Origin: Chiridota heheva
Taxonomy: Eukaryota > Echinodermata > Holothuroidea > Apodida > Chiridotidae
Direction of reading: 5' to 3'
NCBI GenBank assembly: GCA_020152595.1
Contig: JAIGNY010003228.1
Span: forward strand, 132,001 to 196,000
DNA length: 64,000 nt
In this document: positions 36,476-46,705 of the stretch, one piece after another
Position numbering within the stretch: the stretch's first letter is position 1
Layout: every line of letters starts with the position of its first letter
Translations under genes and position numbers: made by a program
Notes under the pieces: generated by a model
What the model was told of the DNA's origin: nothing
What the model saw: the letters and a program-made list of their open reading frames with translations, nothing else
The model's database searches: none

Positions 36476-36866
36476 GTCTAATCCTCAGTCTGGGAGGAGG
36501 GTGGTGGTAGTTGGTATGCGCTTGTAAATTGACGTAAAAAAGGATGTGAATTGAACAAGATGTGAATCTCTAGTGTTTTGTTAGGGATTGATTATAGGTC
36601 ACATTATCATTAGAAGCTGATAGATGTGTACTGTACATATGGATCTATTTGAGCCAGTAGTTGCAATGATGGGTGGGAAGGGGGTATGTATAGTGGAGGA
36701 AGAGGAGAGTACCATGAGATATGTGAAATATCATGTTATTTTAATGTCTTTCAGAAGTTTCAATAATTTAGATAATAGAGAGATTAAAATTTAGTTATGG
36801 TAATTTTCTATACCAGGAATTGTTTGTAATACTTGATGAAAATATTTTCTGTTTTCTTCTTTACAG

Positions 36867-36968
36867 TGTTTGATATATTTTGTTTCCTCTGGGCAATTAT
36901 TGGTTTTATATGGTATTCCAAATATGGGAGCCGCTGCGCATTACGTGCTGTTGTTAAATCAACTTTAG
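36867..36968 (+). CDS. DAGL: Diacylglycerol lipase (DAGL), next membrane-span exon
   Basis: A 102-bp exon between cttctttacag| and |gtaagt. Its phase fits the previous exon (G from 36018 plus TG gives V). It encodes VFDIFCFLWAIIGFIWYSKY followed by GSRCALRAVVKSTL, again ending with the first base of a codon. A membrane span ending in an aromatic residue, followed by a loop with a cysteine, matches the third span of DAGL proteins (family pattern: ..LALFFPEMVWASLGAAWV..C...). Two adjacent exons that agree in phase, order and family position make this the strongest gene call in the window. The next span and the FDPxG motif were not found. Confidence 0.7.
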   Translation, partial: CLIYFVSSGQLLVLYGIPNMGAAAHYVLLLNQL

Positions 36969-37704
36969 GTAAGTTTTCTTTTCTCTATAATAATCTTTAA
37001 CCAAATTTTGACTTGAAAATAACTTTCTGCCTCATGATTAATCGTTATAGTCATATTTAATTCATTTTGTTCATTTCAATGATATTCTTAGTATGCTCCT
37101 AACAGCAGCCATCAGGAAATTCCTATGACTTAATGTGATTTCACCATTCATCATGTGCGAAATGTATTTTTCTTTTCTGGTTATGAATAAGAAAAAGGGT
37201 TTTTACATTAAAAATAATGAAAAAGAAGCTAATTTGGTATTTTGCTTTAGTTGAAAAGGGAAACTACATACATATAACAACAACCTGGTTATCTGAAAGT
37301 GGTGGGTATGGATGTACAGCAATGTAAGAGATCATTGAGGTACAGTACTTCCAGCCACACCTCATGCTGTTGTAACATCCAGATTTTGTATCCAAAAAAA
37401 CTGAAAGATGTGTATGACCTTTATGCCAACTATGATTGTCATAGCAATTTATGTGTAACTTGTATGTTAGAGGCAGGTAGGGTTGGGGTGGCAGTTGGAT
37501 ATGAAGGCCGGGAAATAGTTATTGGATGGTACAGTACTTCCAACAAATATTCTCATTTCTTGCTTGATTTTGCAAAGAAGCAAATTAGTCGATAGGAGAA
37601 CAAATTTATAATTTTTTGGTCCTGAAATAGTTTGCATATATGTTTGGGAAAAATTTAAACGTACAAAAGGTTGTCAAATAACATGAATGATTCTCTTGCA
37701 ACTG
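36969..37704. other. Probable DAGL intron, no feature recognised
   Basis: No further exon with DAGL similarity is visible. The 98-codon frame at 37299-37595 is cysteine-rich but matches no part of DAGL and has no supporting splice sites. Confidence 0.5.
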
Positions 37705-38957
37705 TTTTGGTTCCGATGAGATAGCATCAGGAACCTATGTGGTCATGATGGCATGGGTGTGAGTGTGTGTGTGTGTGTATGTGATGGCCAGCTCATAAAC
37801 ACGATATCTCAAGAACAGTACAGTGGATTGCTGTCATATGTGTTATACATATAGCCCATGCATGGTCCGTAGATGTGCCGTACTGTTTTTGGTGGTGATG
37901 TCATGCATATTAATGTATAGGCGGGACTTAATGTAAAACTCTTGAAATGCTTATATTTTAACAACTGCATATCTGTTTTGTTTCATATTTGGTACAGTTG
38001 TGATGGTAGCTAGTGTGTACATGTTCATGGTATGAAAACATTCAATTTCATTAATATGCATAGTGGGCAGGGCTTAATATGATTTTGTTGAAAAGAGCTT
38101 GTAAACACGATATCTAAAGAACAATAAACTGGATTCAAGTCATATGTGGCACACAGATAGCTCATGGTCCGTGGTTGTGCCTTATTGTTTTCGATAGCGA
38201 TGTCATGCATAATAATTTGTTGGCAGGGCTCAATGTAAAAATCTTTAAATACCTATAATTTAACAACCGTATATGTTTTGTTTCATATTTTCATTAATAT
38301 GCATAGTGGACGGGTCTTAATATGATTTTGCTGAAAAAAGCTTGTAATTATGATATGATAAACTGGATTCAAGTCATATGTTATACACAGATAGCTCATG
38401 GTCTGTGGATGTGCCTTATTGGTTTTGGTGGTGATGCCATGCATATTAATGAATAGGTGCAGCCTTAGCTAAAATTCTTCAAATATGATACATAAGCAAC
38501 TATGTCTGTTTTGCATTATACTTGCTATGATAATATTGTTAATTATTGTGCACATGCTAGTGTTGTCAATGATGATATTGTTAATTATTGCGCACATGCT
38601 AGCGTTGTCAATGATAATATTGTTAATTATTGCGCACATGCTAGTGTTGTCAATGATAATATTGTTAATTATTGTGCACGTGCTAGTGTTGTCAATGATA
38701 ATATTGTTAATTATTGTGCACATGCTAGTGTTGTCAATGATAATATTGTTAATTATTGTGCACATGCTAGTGTTGTCAATAGGTATGTCTATTTGATTGA
38801 TCTGCATCATGCATGGTGGTCATGGCTTATGAATAAATATCCTAGAACAAATATTTCATGATATGCAATCATTGCAATGACATGACAATTAATACGAAAC
38901 TTGCAAATCAATCAGCATATAAAAAAAGTATCGGAATTACAAAATCTTTAGTTCTGA
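37705..38957 (+). mobile_element. DINE/Helitron-like element, copy 4
   Basis: It begins ttttggttccgatgagatag then 'catcaggaacctatgtggtc' and a (TG)n tract. Core units of about 300 bp follow ('ctcataaacacgatatctca', 'cttgtaaacacgatatctaa'), and it closes with 'tatcggaattacaaaatctt' and 'tagttctga|tgg', again CTRR before T. Near its 3' side one internal motif is amplified into a 42-bp minisatellite. No protein is encoded. Confidence 0.68.
38527..38780. repeat. 42-bp minisatellite arising inside DINE-like copy 4
   Basis: Six units of 'tgataatattgttaattatt' plus 'gtgcacatgctagtgttgtcaa'. Single-copy versions of the motif occur in copy 5 near 53560 ('ataataatattgttgcttat', 'tgtgtacatgcg') and in copy 6 near 57900. 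The array therefore expanded from the element's own sequence. Open frames on both strands exist because 42 is divisible by three. Confidence 0.9.
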
Positions 38958-39234
38958 TGGTTATTTCACCTGAGCGAGGAAGCTGTTATTAAAAGAAAAC
39001 ACAGGGCCACAGTATTTTTAGTATCTTTCTTGTCGTACATGTATATGTAAATATTATCAATAAGATTGGTCAATCTGCTTATTGGTCAAAGATCTGCTCA
39101 TTGGTCATCTACCTGCTTCTTAAAAAACTCAATATGTGTAAAATAATTTTCAAAATGCTGCTTTAATAGATATGATATGATATGATATATGGAGCATTTT
39201 CTAGTTTGCGCCCTACAACTAACAGACCAGTTCC

Positions 39235-39566
39235 CCGGCTGCACATGAACTTAGTATTGAAAGGGAAAGTGAATGATCACCGCGTTTTCACACTTCTCTT
39301 CTCGAATAGTGTTCAGAGAAGGCAGGAGTGACTCTCCTGCTGTCAGGACCGACAGCTTAATGTCCCCTCCGAAGGACGGTGTGCGCCATACAGCCATTGT
39401 CAATTTTCTCAACAGCTGAATGAGGAGTAGGAGCTGTAGACGAAATGCTTCCGCTTTGATGTTCGGCGTATCTGTCTACTTAGCTGTGGAAAAATTGAGT
39501 TAGGCTTGAATCCAGGACCTCCAGCATCTCAGCCATGTGCTCTGCCCACTGAGCCACCTAATCTCC
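39235..39566 (-). mobile_element. tRNA-derived SINE
   Basis: Read on the minus strand, the head is tRNA-like: ggagattaggtggctcagtg, with A box tggctcagtggg and B box ggattcaagcc about 31 bases apart. The body contains cttcggaggggacattaagc followed by tgtcggtcc, which resembles the 'cttcggatgggacgttaa' type central block common to many invertebrate SINEs (from memory, not searched). The 3' end is uncertain, near 39235. It lies antisense within the putative DAGL intron. A minus frame overlapping it is not a gene. Confidence 0.65.
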
Positions 39567-40154
39567 TTATGTTATAAAATCCATACAATGCATTGCAAAC
39601 TCTTAATTTACAGAAATACATAGACTTCCTGACAAAAACGATTTTGCTGTAATCTGTTCCAGAGTAGAAAAAAGAGCTTGTTAATGAAAGAGAAGTACAT
39701 CTTGATTTGATTATCGACTGTTTTGACCCATTTTGACGCCTTACATCTGTTGACGCCTTACATCTGACATGAAGTGGTAGCTGTTGACCTGCCTGCCATA
39801 TTTCATGCACATTTTAATGAAGTACCTGCCAGGAAACCAATCTACTGATCACAACCAGGAAACCACTCTAATCTTCCTGTATCTGCAGCACAGGTGGATA
39901 TGATGTTGATCAATACTTCATTGATCTTCAAGCCTCTAGATTGTCATTTTATGTTTTGTTCACAAACAGTAAATAAATGACATTGATAAACACTTGCACT
40001 GTTAATTCAGTCAAATCAATAAGTGATACTCTTCTGATTAATTCAACTTTTCACAAATCTTGTAATTTACAAGGGTAAAAGACAAGTGTGAGTTTCCTCA
40101 GAATTCAAAAGTACTTTGGAGTTGTGCCTTAGATGTTTGATGTATTACTCAGTG
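39567..40154. other. Non-coding, no feature recognised
   Basis: AT-rich sequence with a local 'gacgccttacatctg' duplication near 39735-39765 and a 'aggaaacca' duplication near 39830-39865. No exon supported. Confidence 0.45.
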
Positions 40155-40747
40155 CAGGAGATCATGATCACAGTACAGTACTTACAGCAATGAGGTATAA
40201 GTGATTGATTGAAGTGTTTATGAAATGTGGGTATTTTGATTACTGCACTTGTTGTATTCTGGTGAACAGGGAACAGATGGCTTCTATGCCATTGAACTTT
40301 TCAAGTTCCTAGATTATAAGGTCACTTATCCTGCAAAACATGTGGAACTCAATGAGAGTAGTGGAGGTCTACAATGCTCAAATCTTAAAGGAATATTCCC
40401 ATGGTTGATATCTTTTTCCATTCAGGAGCATTGCAAAGATTGCGCGAGTGGGAAAAAGTGATCTCACAGAGAACATTGTGATGTCATCAAGGCAAATTCA
40501 AGACAATTTGTGTGTATTTCTTTGAGAAGTAATTGCCTCTTCCCAAATTACTGGCAGCATTTTTTGTTTATTTCTTGAGATGGGGCATAACATACACTTT
40601 GTAAGAACATACTTTTGCCCATTTGCTCATGAAAGTTATACAACGTAAAAAAACATTTTGTTTTTGTTTTATAGAAATACATTAAAATTGTCTTGGCTCT
40701 GCCTTTATGACATCATATTTTGCACTGCAAGGTCAGTTTTTAACACA

Positions 40748-42711
40748 CGTCGAGGGTGGATCCAGGATTTTTAATAAGGGGATGGGTCCAAAGTTAAGTC
40801 GTGAAAATGGTCCTAATTTGATGGTGTTGATTCATGCACTATAAGCATTGTAAAAATAAGTGTTGAGTGAGTGCCATTAGGGGTGCATTTTGTTTTCAAG
40901 ATAAACTTGACTTTTTAAGAAAACTTTTGAGGTAAATGAACTTGAAAAAATTGGCCAAATTTACTGATAATTAAAAAGAAATTTCCTGAAAAAAGGAGAA
41001 AAAAAAAGCTCAAAAATGAAGGAAATCTACCGAAGATCCAGACTACATGAAAAGTTTTTTTGTGCAATTTTTTTTTTCGTTTGGAAATTTTCTTCAATTT
41101 TCGTAAAATTTCTTTTCATGAAATTTGCTTCAATTTTTGTGCAATTTCGTTCATTTTCGGGAATTATTAAATTTCCGAAAAGTTGTTAACAATTTTCATG
41201 GAATTTTTGCAAGCTTTCCTCCATTTTTGTGAAATTTGCTTCAATTTTCATGCAATTTCCTTCATTTTCAGGAAATGTTCTTAAATTTTTAATAAGTTTT
41301 CAATTTTTGTTAAATTTCCTTCATTTTGTGAAAGTTTCTTCAATTTTGGTGAAGTTTGCTTCAATTTTTGTGAAATTTCCAAAAAGATTATGAAATTTTC
41401 AAGACATTTCGTTCAATTTTCTGGACATGTTCTTCAATTTTGGAAAATTGTCTTCATTTTGGGAAATTTTGCCAGAATTTATCAAATTTAATTTGAAATT
41501 TAAAATTTTAAGTTATTGCACAAAGCGCAAATTGTTTTTGAAGGATTTATAAATTGTATGTAAATATCAGTTAAAAACTTAAAATGAAGTCAGTGAGATA
41601 GTTTCATTAATTTTAAAACTTAATTAAAAGGTATTGTTGAAGCCAACAATTATGAAACACTCCAGTTGCATGTAAACAATTTCACAAATAAGAAGATCAA
41701 TCAATTAATAAGATTTGTCATGAAGCATCCTCTTAACATCATTTTAAGTTTTGGCTTCACCTGTAATTAAGTAAAAAAGCATAATACACAAACTGAAATA
41801 GTAAACATTTGATTGACTGATTGAAATGATATTATTTTAAACTTTACTAGGTCCATTCAAAAGCTTTTAGAAGAGTCATTAAACCTCTGCAAAAACAAGT
41901 TTTTGCAGTTTTGGATAAAGTAAGAATTCTCTAGAATTTCTTAAATTTTCCTCCCGGGATTTTTCTTCCTGAAAGTTTAGTATTTTGTTGACCCTGTAAA
42001 GCTGCTTGAATTATGGCCAAAGATAAGAACACGTATGATTATCCCTTTGCCTTCCCTGCACAAAGGCAACGGGTCAAGAGTCGCAAGAAGCTTCCTTCAT
42101 TGCAGCCCTGATTTAATTCAATGGTTTCTAATTAGCCCTTCAGGTTATTAAAAACATCAGATATATGTATTTGTCTTAAATAAGGTTTATAACTGATCCA
42201 TACCTGATGAGACCTAACTCTTAAATTTCCACAAGCTGACAAGACGAAGTCCACTACCAGACTATGCAAATTTTTGTTTCTTGTTTTTAAAAATATTTTC
42301 ACGAATATAAGGAGACACTGTAAATATGTATCTATCCTCAAAAGTGGTTCCCTGAATGATGCTTGTTACAAATCATCTCGCAAAAATGTAATGAAATTAT
42401 TGATTTAAAAGAAGTTAACACATAGGGTCCAGGGGACTAAGCTCTCGTGCCCTTTTAAAATGTTGTTATTTCGCCACGTGACCTTAAAACAAATAATAAG
42501 ACTTTATAACTTTGGACCAATGAATATTACATGATTATCAACCATCAGAGATGGAAAAGAAGTAGAAAGGGATATAGGTTTGATACTGAAAACATTTAGT
42601 TGTGTGAAAATATATGTTTTTATTGTTGTAAATTATTTGGGTGAAAATTTTAAAAGGGGGTCCATACCCCCCTCCCCCTGCCCTCCTCCAACCCTCCCCC
42701 TCTAGATCAGT
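40748..42711. mobile_element. Inserted element of about 1.96 kb, class uncertain
   Basis: Defined by comparison with the uninterrupted repeat at 51355-51600. The left end reads gtcgagggtggatccaggat; the right end, reverse-complemented, starts cactgatctagagggggagg. Both are G-rich and resemble hAT-type tips (CAGTGGCGGATCCAGG type), but the inverted match is weak and no 8-bp duplication is evident. No transposase frame is seen. Its interior includes a low-complexity block at 41060-41500. Confidence 0.5.
41060..41500. repeat. Degenerate low-complexity repeat (cttcaattttngtgaaattt)
   Basis: About twenty imperfect units of 18-22 bp of the form 'cttcaatttttgtgaaattt'. A similar but shorter stretch occurs at 26060-26240. 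The strand is T-rich; no coding potential. Confidence 0.75.
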
Positions 42712-42900
42712 GTTTGAAATGCAATAACTCCTAAATGGAAAAACATGATTTTAAAAATTGTTACTTGTAAATTGTTACTTCAATAGTCCTCTATCATATA
42801 TATGAAAATACAAATTCCTGGAAATATTCCTTTAGGTTTACATTATGAAAATGGCAGATGCATTATTCAGAATTTAATTAGCAAAAGTAAATTTTGATAA

Positions 42901-43806
42901 CATGCTCACATTTGAATTACATGCAGGTCAATGATACCAAAAAGATTGCAAGTCAAAAGTTTTTTCATGATTTAAAAGAGTAAAAGTCAAGTTTTTTTGT
43001 GTTATTTTCCTCGAAATTCATATTTTGTTTTTTTAGTTATGCGTAAAATGTTGTAGGGCTACTTCCATAGTGCAGGAGATCTTTAATACTAGCCACAAAA
43101 AGGTAGAAGTGATGTTTTTGAAATGTCAGTGTTTTAATTATTAGACTCCCTGTGTTGTGGTGAACATTTGTTGAAGCAGCTTCAATGACACTGAAGTTTT
43201 CATGGATTATACATGGCCACTAATGCAAAACTAGGGATCATATCAGGTCTGGTTAACATCATGCCTGAAGGTCTATGGACAGGTAAGTTCCTGTTCAACC
43301 AGAGACTGAAAAGAGCATTAATGTCAAGTCATGAGTTAAATAGTCTTTGAATTAGCGTGTGTAGTTTTCATTTTCAAGTTATGAGTAATCAACCTTGAAT
43401 CTTTTTGATATTTAAACAAAATGTGATGTACAAGCAGAAAAACACCTCAAAATTTGTTTGTTTTTAATACTGAATATTTCTTTCCTTAATTTCAGACCTT
43501 GAAAATGTTCAAAATGCCTTTTCCAGCTTAATGTTGCTTAGGGGTAGGTCAGAGATCAAATCCTTTTATTAGAATTATCTTCCCTTTTGCAAAGAGATAT
43601 AACAGAGAGTTAAAATACGATACATACACATAAGAAAAAAAAACACTATGTCCCGTTCATACATCACAAGAGTAACACAAAAATTGCCATATTTGAACAA
43701 AAGTCTTCAAAAAGCTGTACATTCGAAAACCAATTTCGATGAATTTGTTTTGGTTTCTTTATGTTTTTTAGTGGACTTAAAATAAATTTAGCTAATGTTG
43801 CATCTA
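42901..43806. other. Non-coding; one doubtful exon-like segment
   Basis: Contains the dispersed repeat copy at 43070-43165. A segment at 43496-43543 is bounded by an acceptor (aatttcag) and a donor-like gtaggt and is open in one frame, but has no DAGL similarity and is not called as an exon. Confidence 0.45.
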
Positions 43807-44085
43807 CATGTCCATACTAACCTGTCTATACTAACCTGTCCATACTAACCTGTCTATACTAACCTGTCCATACTAACCTGTCCATACTAACCTGTCCATA
43901 CTAACCTGTCCATACTAACCTGTCCATACTAACCTGTCCATACTAACCTGTCCATACTAACCTGTCCATACTAACCTGTCCATACTAACCTGTCCACACT
44001 AATCTATCCATACTAACCTGTCCATACTAACCTGTCCATACTAACCTGTCCATACTAACCTGTCCATACTAACCTGTTCATACTT
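43807..44085. repeat. Minisatellite, 14-bp unit (catactaacctgtc), about 20 copies
   Basis: Near-perfect tandem copies of catactaacctgtc, with rare variants such as tctata and 'cacactaatctat'. It lies in the putative DAGL intron. Confidence 0.97.
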
Positions 44086-45236
44086 GCAAACTTGTTGAGG
44101 TAGATGTAGAATATTTGAAAATATCTGCTGTAAATACATGGTGGATGTTTTCTTTTTGACCATTTTTGGCACAAGTACCAGAAAAACTATTAAAAATAGG
44201 GAGAAGCATGCCATTGAATTATCATTATTACTTACAGTAACGCTTTGTGCGTTAAGTATTTATAATTAAGTATTTATAATTTGTTCCATAGAAAAAAAAT
44301 TCTTTGGTATAAGAAATTTCTGAGACTAATATATATCCGGTTGTACAATAACGGCATTTAGTGCCCTTGTTCCATACTATCTACATTGCTGAAGCTAATT
44401 GCAGTGGTTTTTAGCTTCTTTCTAACTGTACAAAGTACAGCTGCAGTATCAAGCAGCTCTACTGTAGCAGTCTAGTATAACATACTGTACATGTGTTTTT
44501 TCAATATTTGTACAAATGTCATGCAAAGGAATCAAAGAAACTTGGTAAAGCGCAGAAAATTGATATTAACACGTAAAAGTGCATGGCCGGATTTTGTGGT
44601 GGGCAATTTTACCATCATTTTTTTTTTGGAGGAAGGGTATAAAAATGTTTCTAACAAAGGTATCAAGGGCCCCACATTACAGGCTGCTCAAGGCCCCCAC
44701 CCCCACATTTTAAAATGTGTCCGCATAAGAAAAACTATGCATGGGCCATACCAAAATTTTCAATATCTCAGTAGGCCTATCAGTCAAATTTTGATACCAT
44801 GATCAATATTGTTATCAGTAGCAATTAGTATATATCTTGGTATTCACTTCACTGGCAAATAGTACATGAAAAGCACATAATCAGCCCATGACTAAAAGCA
44901 CCTGATTGCTAGCTGCCATAAAAGTGCAAGTTTCTGTTTAATATACAGTATTTCTACAAAAGAATATCTGTATATTCCAAAAATGTAAACAAAATCAAGA
45001 CTGAAGTAGATCAATGGTCTGAAAGCCATCTGTTTGATTGATGATTGTTGTGGAGAAACCTTCATGTAATGAAAATATGAAGCTTCACTGCTCTTCATAA
45101 ATAATCAACAGCTAGGAATAATGAACTTTTTCATTAAGAAGGAGAAAAGATAAGAAAAGAAGGGGAAAATATCAATCATGGACAAGATGTGGCTTTTGGA
45201 AGGACTGGTATATATTGCATCCTTTAGATTTTGAAT
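44086..45236. other. Non-coding, no feature recognised
   Basis: AT-rich DNA. A region near 44580-44760 with 'tttttttttggaggaaggg' and 'aaggcccccacccccacatt' resembles degraded MITE sequence. The 103-codon frame at 44491-44802 has no recognisable domain. Confidence 0.45.
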
Positions 45237-45783
45237 TTAAAGAGGCGAAATCGTCATATGTGCACAATATTTAGAATTCCTTTCAAATTTGTTGATTGGT
45301 TGAAATTTTGTTCTGCGATTCATTGTGTAGTATTGCAAGGTATATAGTTATTTAAAACGCGTTGAAGGTCATTACACGAGTTAGCCCAGTTGGTTACGGC
45401 GATCGGAAATAACTTTTTTTTTTAAATCAAGTCTTGAGTTCGAGCCCCGGTAGAATCGTTTATTGTGACTTTTGCTTTCATCTTCTCCTTTTTTTTTCTC
45501 AGTAATTTTAATTTGGTGACTATTATTGTAGTATTATAATACTAATATTTCACTTTGGCTTTCTGACAAAAACACATTGAAAAAAACAAAACAAGTTTCT
45601 CGTCACAGTAACGTAATGCGCTGTGTATGTAACTCTGCACACACAACGCACATGCTAGTGTCTGGCTGTACTGTGGTACGAACAGACAGAGGATTGGATC
45701 TTGCGTCCACAACCAAAAGTGACGTCAAAATATCGCATCCCCCAATTTTACCGTATTTTAATAAGACGAGCCTCCCTATTTAA
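45237..45783 (+). mobile_element. TTAA-type MITE with tRNA-like core, copy 2
   Basis: Flanked by TTAA at 45237-45240 and 45780-45783. The left tip is agaggcgaaatcgtcatatg and the right tip, inverted, is atagggaggctcgtcttat. It matches 22253-22804 in reverse orientation throughout. Midway are ttagcccagttgg (45381-45393, A-box-like) and gagttcgagcccc (45436-45448, B-box-like), separated by a T-run, and the palindrome tagtattataatacta near 45530. It holds no transposase, so it must be moved in trans. Confidence 0.82.
45372..45455 (+). ncRNA. tRNA-like segment inside the TTAA MITE
   Basis: The D-arm-like sequence acgagttagcccagttggtt fits the Pol III A-box consensus, and gagttcgagcccc fits the B-box. 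The 5' and 3' flanks do not pair as an acceptor stem, and the anticodon region is replaced by a T-rich stretch, so this is not a functional tRNA. The same layout is kept on the minus strand of copy 1 (B box about 22582-22595, A box about 22643-22655). Confidence 0.5.
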
Positions 45784-46349
45784 ACAGCTGGTCCACTTTT
45801 GCCCAGTTTTAATTATAAATGTAAGTTACTTCTATAAACTTCTATCCTGAGCAGAAATAAAGCAAATCTTCCACAAGATAGTTTTTTCCATATACATGTA
45901 GCCCTGAAATGGTAGTCAGTTTTCTTATGTAAGTATTCCAAGTTCATACAAGCTCAAGTACTAAGATATCACTTGTGTCAGATTCAAAATTCAAGGTGTC
46001 AAAATGGAGTTTTAATGCAACATTGTCAAGTCTCTCCTGTCAAGAAGAATCTGGGACAGTATGAAGTCCCTTAATACAGTTGCAGCTCAAAATTTATATT
46101 TTTGATCATTTTATTTAATGTATCATGATAGAAAGCACAAAGAAACTGTAGCTTTGCATAAATTCCACCTTTCATAAATCATGGAGGTACTATTTGGGAT
46201 CTCCATGCATAAATCAATCACAGCACTTCATCAACAAATGTTTCAAGACCACCAAATATATTTTGATATCATTTCCTTTATTCAGCCTCTGGGGTAAGTA
46301 CTAATAGCAGGCAGTTGACATAAACCAGTGTAGTGCATTGTATATTAGT
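45784..46349. other. Non-coding, no feature recognised
   Basis: AT-rich unique sequence. A tiny acceptor-donor pair near 46285-46293 (cttta ttcag|cctctgg|gtaagt) is too short to be credible as an exon. Confidence 0.45.
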
Positions 46350-46705
46350 AGGGCTGTGTCTCATTTATCTTGATCCCGATCAAGATCCCTGATGATAAAC
46401 CAGCTCGAAGAATGTTATGTGGTTGTTCTCAATGTAATAGGAGCTCATGATTAGACGACCCACTGCAGGTTATCTGATTATGGGGCATGAGTAAACCAGA
46501 ATTTTGAAAGGTGGGTCATTGAAAACCTTGCAGAAAAAAACGGAGTTTGCACGGAATATACAGAGTTTGTTTGCACGGAATAAACAGGTAATAGCTTATC
46601 TAAGTAACTAATGTAATCGTAAGTAGATAAGTTTTTTTTTTTTTAATCTCGATCTCCTACTGTGGGTCGGATCCCGACCTCGTTCTCAAGTGAGGACACG
46701 GCTTT
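46350..46705. mobile_element. Terminal-inverted-repeat MITE, copy 2
   Basis: The left end gggctgtgtctcatttatct and the inverted right end aagccgtgtcctcacttgag are similar. The interior carries 'cccactgcaggttatctgat', 'tatggggcatgag' and a poly-T tract shared, in reverse complement, with 4681-5003. A duplicated 'ggagtttgcacggaataaac'-type segment is private to this copy. No target duplication is certain. Confidence 0.65.

Larger units (their letters stand above)
40155..42900. repeat. Old dispersed repeat, split by a 1.96-kb insertion
   Basis: 40155-40270 resembles 43070-43165 ('gtgcaggagatc', 'gaagtg.tt..tgaaatgt', 'tgtattctggtgaaca' or 'tgtgttgtggtgaaca'). Separately, 40578-40747 ('gagatggggcataac', 'aaaacatttt..tttt') and 42712-42790 ('tttgaaatgcaataactcct') line up with the continuous block 51355-51600 ('gagatggggcataagg', 'tcaacacactctaaccttt', 'gaaatgcaataactcctgaa'). 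The DNA between 40748 and 42711 is absent from that block and so is an insertion. The 70-codon frame at 40249-40461 is within the repeat. Confidence 0.6.

Noticed and set aside
37299..37595. 98-codon cysteine-rich frame after the second DAGL exon
   Set aside because: No similarity to DAGL or another family that I recognise; no supporting splice sites.
40249..40461. 70-codon frame
   Set aside because: Overlaps an old dispersed repeat and continues with no domain or splice support.
43496..43543. Exon-like segment encoding LENVQNAFSSLMLLR
   Set aside because: Bounded by AG and GT, and its phase would fit after 36968, but it does not match the expected DAGL membrane span and the donor is weak.
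45372..45455. Functional tRNA gene
   Set aside because: A- and B-box motifs are present, but no acceptor stem or anticodon arm can form, and the segment is repeated within a MITE.
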